Translations under genes and position numbers: made by a program
The notes under the pieces: model-generated
What the model was told of the DNA's origin: nothing
Databases searched by the model: none
The model's input: only the letters and a program-made list of their open reading frames with translations
In this document: positions 1-11,400 of the stretch, one piece after another
Layout: each line of letters starts with the position of its first letter
How positions within the stretch are numbered: position 1 is the stretch's first letter
Origin: Siderastrea siderea
Lineage: Eukaryota > Cnidaria > Anthozoa > Scleractinia > Rhizangiidae
Length of the DNA: 64,000 bases
Direction of reading: 5' to 3'
Assembly: GCA_964030785.1 (NCBI GenBank)
Contig: OZ034969.1
Location: forward strand, 40,085,201-40,149,200

Positions 1-363
1 ATATTTTACGTTTCAAAAGTAATTAATCTTGAACAAGATAGTAATGTTTTGAAAGCAGCTCTTATATATAAATATTTATATGAATTTTATAAAATGAAAA
101 CTATTACTATAAAAGAGATATTAGGTAAACATCCAAATATTGGTCTCACAGGACCAGGAAAAAATTCCACAAGTACAAGATGTAACACATTAAGGATACA
201 TTCCATTCTTCATGATGCATTTGGAAGATTTTATGTTGATCACAAAAATGGTAGTGGTTATACTTATGCTTGGAAAAATGCACCTTTTTGGATGAAAAGT
301 AATCCATTATGTGGACAGGTTACAGGAATAATATACTGTCTCTTTAATGAAATTAATTTGTAA
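1..363 (+). CDS. 3' part of an unrecognised AT-rich ORF, probably from a decayed Polinton
   Basis: The frame is open from the first base of the window to a TAA at 361-363, so the 5' end lies outside. About 120 codons are visible, very rich in A/T at third positions. The protein has no domain I recognise. It contains a Gly/Pro/Asn-rich stretch (GLTGPGKN) and several aromatic residues. The next two downstream pieces (406-804 and 846-1028) look like remains of a Polinton, so this may be another gene of that element. Function is unknown. Confidence 0.35.
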   Translation: MFYVSKVINLEQDSNVLKAALIYKYLYEFYKMKTITIKEILGKHPNIGLTGPGKNSTSTRCNTLRIHSILHDAFGRFYVDHKNGSGYTYAWKNAPFWMKSNPLCGQVTGIIYCLFNEINL

Positions 364-405
364 ATTTAAAAAAATTATAAATTTACAAATTTGGATTATA
401 TGCTT

Positions 406-804
406 TTAAGGTTCAACATATACGTTTTCATATTTACCAGTTTTTGGATTTTTAACCATTTGCATAATAGTTCCCTTTTTAGGACGAGTCCAAAACTTTT
501 TACTTGTTATACCAGTAGGACCTGTAAAAGCATTTTTAATAATATCACCTGACCAAAATCGATCAAATACATGATCGGTAGATGGAATTAATGTTCGAGT
601 TATTTTTTCAGCCAAACCAAGCTGCTTCCAATGGCTTATCTAAAACACCAGTTCCCTTTTGGTTTTTTACAAATCTAGTTTTAGTTATTCCACTTTCAGC
701 ACAATACATTTTAACATATCTGGATTGTTTCGAGTTTTAACAATAGATTCACTACCAAGTACACAATCAGTAACTTTTTTTTGCTTAACACAATAACTTT
801 TCAT
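406..804 (-). pseudogene. Decayed small Polinton-type gene (leftward)
   Basis: An ATG at 804 opens a frame that starts MKSYCVKQKKVTDC, but the reading passes through at least two frameshifts before the last frame ends at 406 with a product ending in YVEP. The pieces look like one protein: a short Lys/Cys-rich start with two cysteines in a zinc-ribbon-like setting, then a GPTG segment and a basic C-terminus. Small basic genes with this kind of start are common in cnidarian Polintons in my experience, but I cannot confirm the family. The frameshifts point to an old, inactive copy. Confidence 0.35.
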
Positions 805-845
805 ATATATTATAAATCATTAAAAAAAAATCAAAATTATATAAG

Positions 846-1028
846 ATGACTATAAATCGTGAAATAATATTATCTTCACATGATTCTGAAGATGAATCAG
901 AAGATTTTACTATTTATTTTGAAAATAACATTATATTAGATAAAAACTCAGAATATTCAATAGCATTAAATCGGATAATACATATAACAGGTTTCAGATT
1001 GTTTCCGGACACCAAATTACACGTCTAG
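846..1028 (+). pseudogene. 5' fragment of a Polinton penton-like (minor capsid) gene
   Basis: The ORF begins with an ATG at 846. Over its first 45 residues it has the same layout as the start of the two intact penton-like proteins at 28771-30875: a short beta strand, an acidic spacer, a strand ending in two hydrophobic residues (FTIYFENN), then a strand with the form YSIALNRI. After about residue 47 the resemblance stops and the frame ends at 1028, so the gene is broken. It probably belongs to the same decayed AT-rich element as the two features to its left. The assignment rests on motif layout only. Confidence 0.35.
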
Positions 1029-4000
1029 TATACTAAATACCTGCTTTTTTGTGTATAATAAACAGGTTTGGCATGGCAAACTTGTTTATTATGCTAAAAA
1101 GGTGGTCTTTTTCATTTATTAAATGAAAAGGACGCAAGTTTAGTTTATTAAACAAGCAACTGTTGTTTATTAGACGGGAAATTTCTGTCTAATAGACAAA
1201 TAATGGTGCGCTTTTTGTGTATTAACTGAAAGTGTCACCAATGTTGAAAACACAAACTTTTCAGACCTTAGCCGCCATTACCGAGAAAAATGTCGAGGGC
1301 ATAAACAGCACAATGAATGAACCACCCGATAAAAAATATTATATAACAGGAACGACACTAGGTATTTCTTTCCATTTAGCCAAAGTGCGACATTGTTTTT
1401 GTCTTGCAAGAACGGTTTCCCACAAACTTTTCGACATCACAATGCGATCGACGGGCGATAACCGTGAGCGAGTCCGTTCGATGTTCATGCCGTTAAATTT
1501 CACCATCACAAGGGAGTATTTCATTACTTTTAAACTCACCAAAAGGCAATAACTATTAAATTAACCTCAACTCGTTCTAATTATTTTCGAATTGGAAATC
1601 TTTTGCACAGTACTCTACAATGTTTACTCCGCAATTATAAACTTGCTCACCATGATCTTGACAAACAAACTATGTGCTCTCTCTCGTTATTTTTAAAGGA
1701 ATACCTTTTTCTTCAGAGAATTCAACTAGTGTGACATTTGAAAAGGGTCTTTTTTAGTAATGTGGAAATTTTGTTTCTCAACATATAGTTATGTCAGTCG
1801 AGAGCAGCACGTAGTTGCCGCGAATAACAACCAACCCGAGCATCAGCTTCGCACTTTTCACTTATTAAACACTTTTCCCAATAAAAGTTCCCGCGAAATG
1901 TTTTTCATACAGCTAGATGCTTACTGCTGGCTAGAACCCAGCAGAAATAAACTTCTTTCACTTTTAATGACCCCAAAATATAAACCAACAAAAACTGTTT
2001 TTCGCGAACTCAACCGTCGGTGCGATGCACACGGAAAAGCGAACGTCACACACTTTTAGTCTATTACACAACATTGACAACAAACAGGGCTGGTCGGTAA
2101 GTCTTGCTCTCAACGCACTCAGTTATCACTGTTTAAAAAACGGAATACATCAAATATTAATTTGAAAGCTGTTGCACTTTTAACGGCATTGAAAATATAA
2201 ACTGGCTTGGAAATGTTAAGTCAGCAGAGTCATCGTGCCTTACTGAAACCAAATGTCACGCAGTTTTAATCTATTAAACAACATTGGCAGCAAGCTAGCC
2301 AATGGATGTTACTCATAACGCACTCAGTTGTCTCTGTTTTAAAGCCAAGTATGTTGAATAGTAAATGGATAATTCCTGCTTTTTCAACGGAAAGAAAAAT
2401 ACAACCTGTCTTAAATTTTTTTGCCTTCATTAATACTATTCGAACATTTTCATTAACCTGCCGACAAGCTAAGGATCTCTTTGATCAATCATGACTTACG
2501 TACAACTTATTAAGCTTGTACACAAGCCTGTTTGCATTAAAAAAGAAAAGAATCTGTCACTTCAAAGAACGTATCTTGGTGAGAGTTCCATTTTACGCTC
2601 CGTACCCAGATATCGGTTAATTTTTGGCTCATTCTGCATCCAGATTGATCTTTACAGTCTGAAATGGAATTTCACCACAGAGACTTAAGACTTTCGAAGA
2701 AGTCCTTCGTCCTATTTCACTGTGTTAATAGAATCTGTCGAAAAATGGCTTCGTGATAACAGGAAAAATAATAACATCAGTAAAACGGAGTTGGTGAGAA
2801 AAGTCACCCGCTTCTTTTCAGTCCGCGCGAGTCACAGATCAGGCAATGAAAGGTAAACAACTCGAAATCACAGGCTGGGGAACACGATTTGTTATTCCCG
2901 CGTGTGTGTCGTTTTAGCGCCAAAATTGTATAATGTTCGCGAGAAAAGTTGAGTTCGCCAGATTCCCAATGACATACTAAAAATTGCAGCTTATCTAGTT
3001 TATGTTTAATGCACCCTTAAGTTAAACTGTGCAAATATTCAAATGATATACATGTATGGTGATTAAATACCGTTTTGTTTGTGTGAGCCGAATGTCCTCG
3101 CATCAAGTTGATTGTGCAGTTCACACAAATTTTTTGCGTCACCAGTCAGTCCACTTTGTCTTCTCCGCTTTTGTACTTCTTGTAGAATATGTATCTTCAT
3201 CTGCCACCGTTTATATAAAAGTAAACGTCCGACTTGAACTTCCTATTGTCGAAAACTGTTCCGTGCCCTTTACTCGTGTAAAGATAAAAGTAGAGCCAAA
3301 CGTTCAGAGCATGTGGGGCAGAAAGTTTCCTGTCAATCCTAACTGTCACAATTTCAACCATTGAATGAGAAACACTAGTCAGAGCGGTTTCCTTCAGCAC
3401 TAGGAAACCTACATTATTTGTATTGTAGTTTGTACAACCAAAATTAAGCTTCACATTCACTTCTTTATCCCTGCTATGTATTAATAATAATTAATCTAAA
3501 AAAATACAAGCCAACACTTTTTAAAACACCATTCAACATCATTTTATGTTAATCACAGGATCGTACGTTGTGTTTACATTATTGAAATGTTTATTTGAAA
3601 AACCCTGACATGAAGTTTGTTGTTTCAGTTTAATAGGACACTGAGAATGCAATAGAGATACTGAACACAGTCTTGACAGCTGGAAGTACAGTGATAGGCA
3701 TCATAGAAAGCTGTAGACAGGAGATTTGCGAGTTTCAGGCATTGAGTCACGAACTATTGGGTGGCTGTAGGCAGAGAGAATAGCCCAAGAGGTGGAAGAT
3801 AAAAAAATGGAAAACCTGGTTACACAGAATGTATTAATATTGTGGAATTTTTATTTAATAATTGAGTTATGAATAAATAAATTCATTTTTGACTTTTAGT
3901 TTTTAGTGATGCATGCTGTAATTAAAAGCAGCGTTGTTTTTTAGAGAGCCAGTCAGGCACCAAACCCTGTGACATTTCGTCTCTTAGTTAGGTCAGCTTT

Positions 4001-4317
4001 ACGCAGTCGACAATAAGAAATAACCGACTAGTAGAGTACGAAGTAGTTTACAGAGATACAAAGCAGTTTAAGTCACATAAGGTGAGTGTGAAATCGGTGC
4101 TCCTGGGACTATAGGCGCCTGCAGAGCCTCTCCACCTGTACGCTGCAAGTGGACTATTGCGTTTAAAAACTCCAAAGTCGGCAGTATAAAAAATATGAGT
4201 ATGGTCAGTCTATTTTTTCCTCTTCTTTCTTCCCTTCCTTCCGCGTATGTATTGAGGCCGACTGGAGTCATCATACCGTGGTTCCAGCATCGTTCTGGTG
4301 TCATAAAAATACTGAAG
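1029..4317. other. Non-coding stretch with hairpins and a diverged duplication
   Basis: I see no convincing gene here. Short ORFs are scattered and unlike each other. Between 1035 and 1200 there is a run of short palindromes (for example TTTCATTTA/TAAATGAAA at about 1110-1130 and TATTAGAC/GTCTAATA at about 1170-1197). A diverged direct duplication links about 2044-2135 with 2253-2340 (both contain CACTCAGTT and a run near AACATTG). Confidence 0.5.
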
Positions 4318-5254
4318 ACAAATGGGTAATTGCGTTTATTAAACCAAACTTACCAAAGAGTAAGTCACATGGGTACTTGCGTCTATTAAACCGAAGTCGC
4401 CAAAGAGTAAGACAAATGCGGACTTGCGTTTATTAAACCAAAGCTGCCAAGAATAAGACAAATGCGCACTTGCGTTTATTAAACCAAAGAGTAAGAGAAA
4501 TGTACACTTGCGTTTATTAAACCAAAGTCACCAAAGAGTAAGACAAATACAGACTTGCGTTTATTAAACCAAAGTTGCCAAAGAGTAAAACAAATGCGGA
4601 CTTGCGTTTATTAAACGAAAGTTACCAAAGAGTAAGACAGATGCGTACTTGCGTTTATAAAACCAAAGTTGCCAAAGAGTAAGACACAGGTGCACTTGCG
4701 TTTATTAAATCAAAGTTGACAAAGAGTAAGACAAAGGCGCACTTGTGTTTATTAGATCAAAGTTGCCAAATTAAGCAGGCCTCGAAATTATTATTTTTTT
4801 GTTCTAGGAGCAATTCTGCTCCTACGCCCAAACTTTTAGGAATAAGTTTGGTCTAAGAAGAAGCTGAAGATGTGTTTATCACGCAAATGAGCCAAATGTT
4901 AAAGGAGCAAATTTGCTCATAAGTTACTTTTATAGAGGCAAATGTCCTCGAACCAGTCGCAAATTGCACATTTACGACCGTTCATTTCGAACCTTGAGAG
5001 TAAGACAGATGCGCACTTGAGTTTATTAAATCAAAGTAGCCAAAGAGTAAGACACATGGGTACTTGCGTTTATTAAACCAAAGTTGTCAAAGAGTAAGAC
5101 AGAAGGAAACGTGTCTATTAAACCAAAGTTGCCAAATAGTAAGACACATGGGCAATTGCGTCTGTTAAACCAAAGTTACCAAAGAGTAAGACACATGGGC
5201 AATTACGTCTATTAAACCAAAGTTACCAAAGAGTAAGACAAATGCGCACTTGCG

Positions 5255-5286
<32 letters not shown>

Positions 5287-5575
5287 CATATTTTTTGTTG
5301 CCAAAGAGTAAGCCAGAATCAAGCTTGCGTTTATTAAACCAAAGTTGCCAAGGAGTAAGACAAATGCGCACTTGCGTGTATTAAACCAAAGTTACCAAAG
5401 AGTAAGACAGAATCAAACTCGCGTTTATTAAACCAAAGTAGCCAAAGAGTAAGACAGATGCAAACTTGTGTTTATTAAATCAAAGTTACCAAAGAGTAAG
5501 ACAAATGTACAATGTATCCAAACAGTAAGAGAGATGCAGACGAGCTTATTAAACCAAATTTGTCAAAGATTAAGA
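4318..5575 (+). repeat. 47-bp minisatellite array, block 1
   Basis: A tandem array with a unit of about 47 bp built from AAACCAAAGTTACCAAAGA, then GTAAGACAAATGCGCACTT, then GCGTTTATT. About 20 diverged copies are visible, interrupted at about 4770-4990 by unique DNA. Some copies are 38 bp: the unit contains ACCAAAG twice, and loss of one copy gives the short form. The same unit recurs at 8250-8465 and 45577-47565. Confidence 0.9.
5256..5287 (+). repeat. (TTA)n microsatellite inside the minisatellite
   Basis: About ten TTA/ATT trinucleotides follow directly on the TTTATT end of a minisatellite unit. The repeat has probably grown by slippage from that TTATT seed. Confidence 0.9.
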
Positions 5576-5660
5576 CTTGTTACGCCGCAAAATGTTACAC
5601 TAACGCAAAATGTAATAAAGTATTCAACACAAAATGTAATCCAAGTCGGTAAGAGAAGTC
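5573..5660 (+). repeat. One arm of a dispersed inverted repeat (partner at about 8090-8190)
   Basis: The segment begins TTGTTACGCCGCAAAATG and contains ACGCAAAATGTAAT and ACACAAAATGTAAT. The reverse complement of 8090-8190 carries the same words (TTGTTACGCCACAAAATG and others). Both copies border a minisatellite block, so they may be ends of one old inserted unit of about 2.6 kb. Confidence 0.5.
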
Positions 5661-7100
5661 AAAGTACTAAATCAGAAGTTTACAGTATAAATGTGCATGG
5701 CATGTGTATTCAAGTGTATTCAAGCAGATTATTGGTGGGGATGGGCTGGGGCTGCAGAGGGGAGGGTCATCACTAGAAAATGAGAAGTTTGGGGAGGGCT
5801 GAACCTTTTCTCTCTTTTGTTCGTAAACAGGGATAGGGTCTGTTTGTTAAGTGTCCAAGTTAGATTTCCTCTTAATATGTAACATAAATGTTATCTCCGT
5901 GAAGAAGACTAGTAGTCAGCGAAGTCTTAATATGTAACAATCGTTTGGACTTAATAAAATCTGTTAAAGACCCAGTAACCCATTAAATCTCCGTGAGACA
6001 GCAATTACGCTATCTTGTTTTAAGATCGGAGCTCGGAAAATGGTTTTAACGTGACATTTTTTAGGTTTTAGAATTCAAAGAGTCACCATAATTACATGTT
6101 TATTCAAAGACGAGGCAGTATTAATTCATACGTAGGTGGTCACAGAGAGGTGGGGGGGGGGGGGGAGCTAGCGGTTGTCTATCATCCTGTGAGTCTGCGA
6201 TAACTTCAACCTAAATTCTGGTCTCTGTAGTCTTAGTCACGTAACAGGAAATGTGCAATAATTGAATCGAAGTAGCAAATATCCAAACGTGAATTGGATG
6301 ACGCTTTAAAAGTCTAAATAAAAAGAATCAACAACAAATTAGAGAACGTTAACAATTGTCTCGATTCTTGTAAATCAAGTCTTCGTTCTAGCAACTATCT
6401 CTATTTGCCGACACTGTTTTTTCCGGCGTGGTTTCATACGTGATCAACAACGCGACTTTTGAGGAAATAGGCCAGACAAGGGGTAGCAGTACCGCAGCAA
6501 TTCAGTTCTCTTTTAGGAACCGGCCAAATTTTCATTCACGATTTCTTTGTTACCAGTGCGTCTTCGATCTTGCTTCCCTTAGCACCTTGTCGATTTTTTC
6601 GTGTGCTTTCGTTTCGCCTTCTCGTCCAATTTAATTTGCTGGAGACCAAAGGAAATGTACCGTCGCGCTGAAAATCAATGTCACTGTTGCGGCATTTGTC
6701 ATTTTCAAAGGCCTGATCTAATTCGTGAAACGCCAGCAAGCGACCCTGCCAGTCCGCTGTCGACGACGAAAAAATCGAGCAGTCAGAAACGTCGTAGTTA
6801 AACTTCAGGTACAAGCCACACAAAAGCACAGAAAAGGGCACAAGCCCAAGAGACTTGCACCATGTCACAAAAGCAGACCACTCCTGACGAGGAGTTGAAC
6901 ACAGAAATACACTCCATAAAGAGACAGGCTGAGCGAAAATGCATAGGCGAACTAACCAAGTTTCATTATCGCCGCGTTGAATGCAACAATGATAAGTTCC
7001 GAAGAGCGAAAATCTGATAAATCTAGAACAAAGAGAGACACTGATCGGCTTAGCATAACGCCACATGCTCAGTCAAACAGATATACATATATATATACAT
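5661..7100. other. No recognisable gene
   Basis: The stretch contains a G-run at about 6151-6165 and a 176-codon leftward open frame (6536-7066) that is Cys/Trp/Ser-rich and lacks any family signature. I treat that frame as chance because overlapping frames are open on both strands and no splice or domain signal supports it. Confidence 0.5.
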
Positions 7101-7260
7101 ATACACCCGTTTTCAAAAACATTGTAACTTGAAAAATATATATACATATATACATCTTTTGTCTTCACAACGCGAAAACAAAGAAAAAATATGAAAACAA
7201 AAGGTATATATATATGTATATATATTTTTCAAGTTGCAATGTTTTTGAAAACGGGTGTAT
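7101..7260. repeat. Long inverted repeat (foldback/MITE-like)
   Basis: The left arm (about 7101-7162) starts CACCCGTTTTCAAAAACATT and runs into (TA)n. The right arm (about 7197-7260) is its reverse complement, ending AATGTTTTTGAAAACGGGTG. Arms are about 60 bp with a spacer of about 35 bp, so the transcript or single strand can form a long hairpin. It abuts the reverse transcriptase fragment that follows. Confidence 0.8.
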
Positions 7261-7880
7261 ATTCTACAGTCTACTACCACTCCACTTGAGTGGAAAAGAT
7301 GCATCGATGACATATTCTCGCTGTGGAATGTTGACAAAAAGGAGATAGAAGAGTTTATTGTCCTAGCAAACAGTCACCACCCAGCAAGTAAAATTACGGC
7401 TGAAATCCCAGACAAAGAAATAAACTTCCTGGATACCACTGTTTTCAAAGGCGAAAGATTTAACAAGCAAGTAATCCTTGATCTGCACACATTTCAGGCC
7501 CTCAGAAACCTTTCCAGTACAGTCACTTTTCTTCCTGCCACCCGCCAGGGTTAGAAAAGGGTTCATCAAGGTGAAGTCCCACGACTTCTAAGAACAAATT
7601 CTTCAGCGAAATCTTTTCTTGAGAATACCGGTATCACCCAATTCAAAACACGCCTCCGTGCGATAGACTACCCCAACAATCTAGTACAAAGAATAACGTT
7701 TGAAGTCCAATTCAGTGAAAGAAAGTGGGCACTTCAACAAAAAGAGACTGTGTGGAAAATAATTCTGCCTTTTGCAACAAAGTACCACCCAGCTATGCCT
7801 AATTTTAAGAACATCCTTATGAGCAAATGGCACTTCATTAAAAAACAAACCATTGCTAAGAGAAATATACAAACACATTA
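7255..7880 (+). pseudogene. Fragment of a Penelope-like reverse transcriptase
   Basis: The first frame (to 7554) encodes WKRCIDDIFSLWN, the RT active-site region with the aspartate pair (usual form YIDDIF), followed by a FI..AN..HP segment and NFLDTTVFKGERFNKQ. After 7554 the reading continues in other frames: PRLLRTNSS, NLVQ, then ILMSKWHFI. This order (IDD, FLDT, LLRTN, NLVQ, KW) matches the C-terminal RT part of a widespread cnidarian element that I place with Penelope-like elements. The piece is 5' truncated, carries at least one frameshift near 7550, and ends with an in-frame stop near 7880. No endonuclease domain follows. Confidence 0.6.
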
Positions 7881-8249
7881 GAGCCGCGTTTGGCCTGTCA
7901 ACACTTTATTCCATACTTGGGATAGGTGCTTTTTCGTTCTTGTTGACAGCCGGCTAAAAATCAGCCTTGAGAAAAAAGGCCGTCAAATTCAGACTGAAAG
8001 CTCTGATTTTATTTTGAACCTGAAACCTGTACACCTATTGTTCAATTCACGTGTAGCCTACGTTAGGTAAACGCCACTGAGTCATGACATTATGCGTTAG
8101 TATTACATTTTGCGGCGATTCTTATTACATTTTGTGTTGGTAATACATTATTCGACGATTATTGCATTTTGTGGCGTAACAAGACTGATGGGCACTCGAC
8201 TAAACTCACCTATGGGCAACTACCATTAGAAAACCAAAGTTTCTGGGCA

Positions 8250-8465
8250 AAGAATACAATAAATGCACACTTGCGTTTATTAAACCAAAGTTGCCAAAGA
8301 TTAAGAGAAATGCACACTTGCATTTATTAAACCAAAGTTGCCAAAGAGTAAGACAAATGTGCTCTTCTGCTTATTGATACCAGTTTGCCAATGAATAAGA
8401 CTGATATGCGCTTCCGCTGATTAAACCAAAGCAAAGAAAGAGTAAGACAGAGGCACACTAGCGTT
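8250..8465 (+). repeat. 47-bp minisatellite array, block 2
   Basis: Four or five diverged copies of the unit seen at 4318-5575, in the same orientation (CACACTTGCGTTTATTAAAC, CCAAAGTTGCCAAAGA). Confidence 0.85.
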
Positions 8466-11400
8466 GATGAGAAATGGTACGCTAATGCGTACAAGCGTGG
8501 CTTCAAATTACGACAAAACAAGAAGAAAATGAGAAAATATGTAAAATCTCTGTTCTCAGTCGAAAAACAACGTTATCACCGTGTCATCAGTGCGAAGTTG
8601 GACTTTTTGGGATAACGGTGTGCCCGTGAGTACCCGTCATGTTGACATGATGATTTTTTCGGAATATGATCATGAAACACGTGTCTCCTTAAGATACTTG
8701 CGAAATATAACGTCTTTGGACAGCGTACACTTTGGCGCTAGCTCAGCAAACTTACGTAAGAAGAAGCGTGAATGTACCCACATAACCCGTGTATTGTATG
8801 CAAAGAAAGCAATCTGTGTGTGTTAAAAGAGGACTGAATGTAAGTACATAAAAAGCATCCTACTTCATAGCGCACGTCATGCCCATGTAAGACTCGTGTA
8901 ATATTGCATGAAGCATCTGGACTCCTGATTATTGAGAAGACAACTGCAAAGCTCACTATCGCGTATTCTTCCCACTCATTGGCGATCTCAATTGCACTTA
9001 CCATTACAGCTGAATTACATAACGAGCTATAGGTTTTTGTCACGCAAATTATTATCCGCATTGTTCCTCACAAGCAAAACGGTTTGAAAATTGAGTTTTG
9101 TGGCTTTTATATTTCTCCTAGACAAATATTTTAAGGGTACTGTAAACGATCACGGGTCAGAGTTTTCAAAATTTTACTTTTTCGCTCTTTGGTTAGATAA
9201 GGTATTAAAGTTGAAATTGCCGAGCAAAATTTTCCCCAAATCATTAAAAGAACGCGAGATACGCCTAAAAGAATGATTTGGAAGCCCAGTTATTGCATAC
9301 CTAAAGGTGTCATGATCCAATAATTCCCACTAGGCGTCCAGCGGCCTGTTGACAATTTTCGAGGGAAAAATTCATTCGGGATCTCGCATTACGGAAAAAA
9401 ATAATTTGCATTCCCAGTTGTTAGGCGAAATGGCGAAACGATGAAATGAGGAAATAGTGAAATCAAAAAATAGAATTTGTTTAACGGGTCCATCGTGATC
9501 ACGTCTCTTTTTCTACGGGGCTCGGTATAGTACGTAGACTGCAGTCGTACTGAGGTGACACGCACTTGTTGTCAGTCTGCTGCAGAAATAAAGCGTGTTG
9601 TGGAAGGATGTGTTCGTGCTTAAGAAACGGAAATCAACCCCGACTTTTAAGCCCTGATATCTCTCTCAAAGAACGTGTTTTTGTGTTTTAAGCTGGTTAA
9701 TTGCCGTTAGAATTGTAAGCAAGCGTTAAGCAATCTTTTTCGGAGCCAAAATTTCGAAATACTGCCAAGCTATGGAAACTGTCTCTTTACCAAAATAGAA
9801 AGTGTTGTTCTTTTGACCGAATTTTTGTGGTAACTCATTTATGAAAGTGTGCATTGAAGAACCTTGTTCGTTTCACCCAGCGAATTTAGTCTTATCACTT
9901 GATGCATCGAAGATTAAAATTAGCGCTATTATGCGAAGTTCTTGATTACGCTCGCTTTTATGCTTCGTTCTCTTGCTGATCCAAGAGACCAGGGTTCCGA
10001 CTGGTGATTTAGTGTTATCACTAAAAAACTGAGTCCAAAGAAAATAAAAATATTGTGGTCTGGTTTTCCTTTTGCCGTGAATTTCCCAGACCGCTTTGTC
10101 GAGACACTCATTAGGGTGTTCCTATGTTGTGTTCTATTGGTTGGTGGCGTGACCACGCTGACAACTGCTTTAATGAGGTGCAAAAAATGTCGAAATCTTT
10201 TGGTGCCTAAAACTCGAGTTTTGCTTTTTTGCGTATTCCCTCAACTCAAACGAATTATTGGCGTATCTAATTTATCGGATTTGAACGAAACTTGGCCAAA
10301 GTATTGGACACACATCAACGCGCCAAAGTGTGTAAGGCTTTTACGAAATTCCCAATTTTTTTCTTGTAATGTCCCGGCACGTGACTACCATCAAAAATAT
10401 TTCAATTGTCTAACTTTACAATAGATTTTCTCGGGAACCAATGAAAGTAACGAAAAAGCCGCACACACTTTGTTAGCCTATCAGATCCTGATTGATATAG
10501 TGCAGTTTATTTGGATGTCCGCGATGTTAAACGCAAAGGCACGTAATTCACTTTGGCAAACTCAGTCAGTTTTGCGTTTGACAGCTTGCGCGCTCTTACA
10601 TACACAAAAAAGGTCAAAAAAGTACTATTGTGGATTCTGCATTTTATAAGCTTTACAGTGATATATAGTTTGCTAGGATTTATTGAAAAACAACGCGCGT
10701 AGAGAAGATTTCCTGGAAGACACCTGCGAAGGTTTACACTAACCTTACGGGCAAAAAATCATCTGAAATCTAGTGGGAGGCGTGACTTGTGAGCAAATGA
10801 ATTTGTAATGTTTCACGAAACCAGACTATAATAGTAACTTCTTGCGTAAGATGTTTCTTTCTTCAGTTCTTGTGTGACCAGTGATGACATGCTTGACGTC
10901 ACTTGGAAATCCCTATACAGACAAATAAATATACAGAGAAATAAATATGGGAACTGACAATTCACGTGATGGCAGTGGTTGGCTCGAAGCCACACGAAAA
11001 TAAAGTCCTCAATTAATAGTTAATCAAAAGTATAATGGATCATCACGCAGAATGCCTATTGTTCTTGGGACATTCACTTACAGTCGAGTTATAATCATAG
11101 GTCTGTAATATTGCCTGTTCTGCTTCAACCAAGCGCATTTGATTGGTTAATGATTACGTGCGCTTTCTTCCACTGGGAATACCTTCTGCTCATCAAAGTG
11201 CAGGAGGTGGAGCAAAGAGACAATACATATGCGAGGCATTGTTAAACCTTTTGTTTCGCGATATCACACCTTCAATTGCTTATTTCGCAAGGCGTCCTTC
11301 AGATTTTTTTCTTGCTGAGAGAAAGGATTCGTTTTCCTTCTGTCTGCATTTTCGTTAAATATATCACAAAAGAGAAAACTGCCAGCACATACAAACGCTA

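Noticed and set aside
6536..7066. Leftward 176-codon open frame
   Set aside because: No family motif, odd Cys/Trp-rich composition, overlapping open frames on the other strand and no splice or promoter support.
10053..10424. Rightward 123-codon frame with a hydrophobic segment
   Set aside because: It starts with TTG, has no family signature and lies in AT-rich DNA with no splice support.
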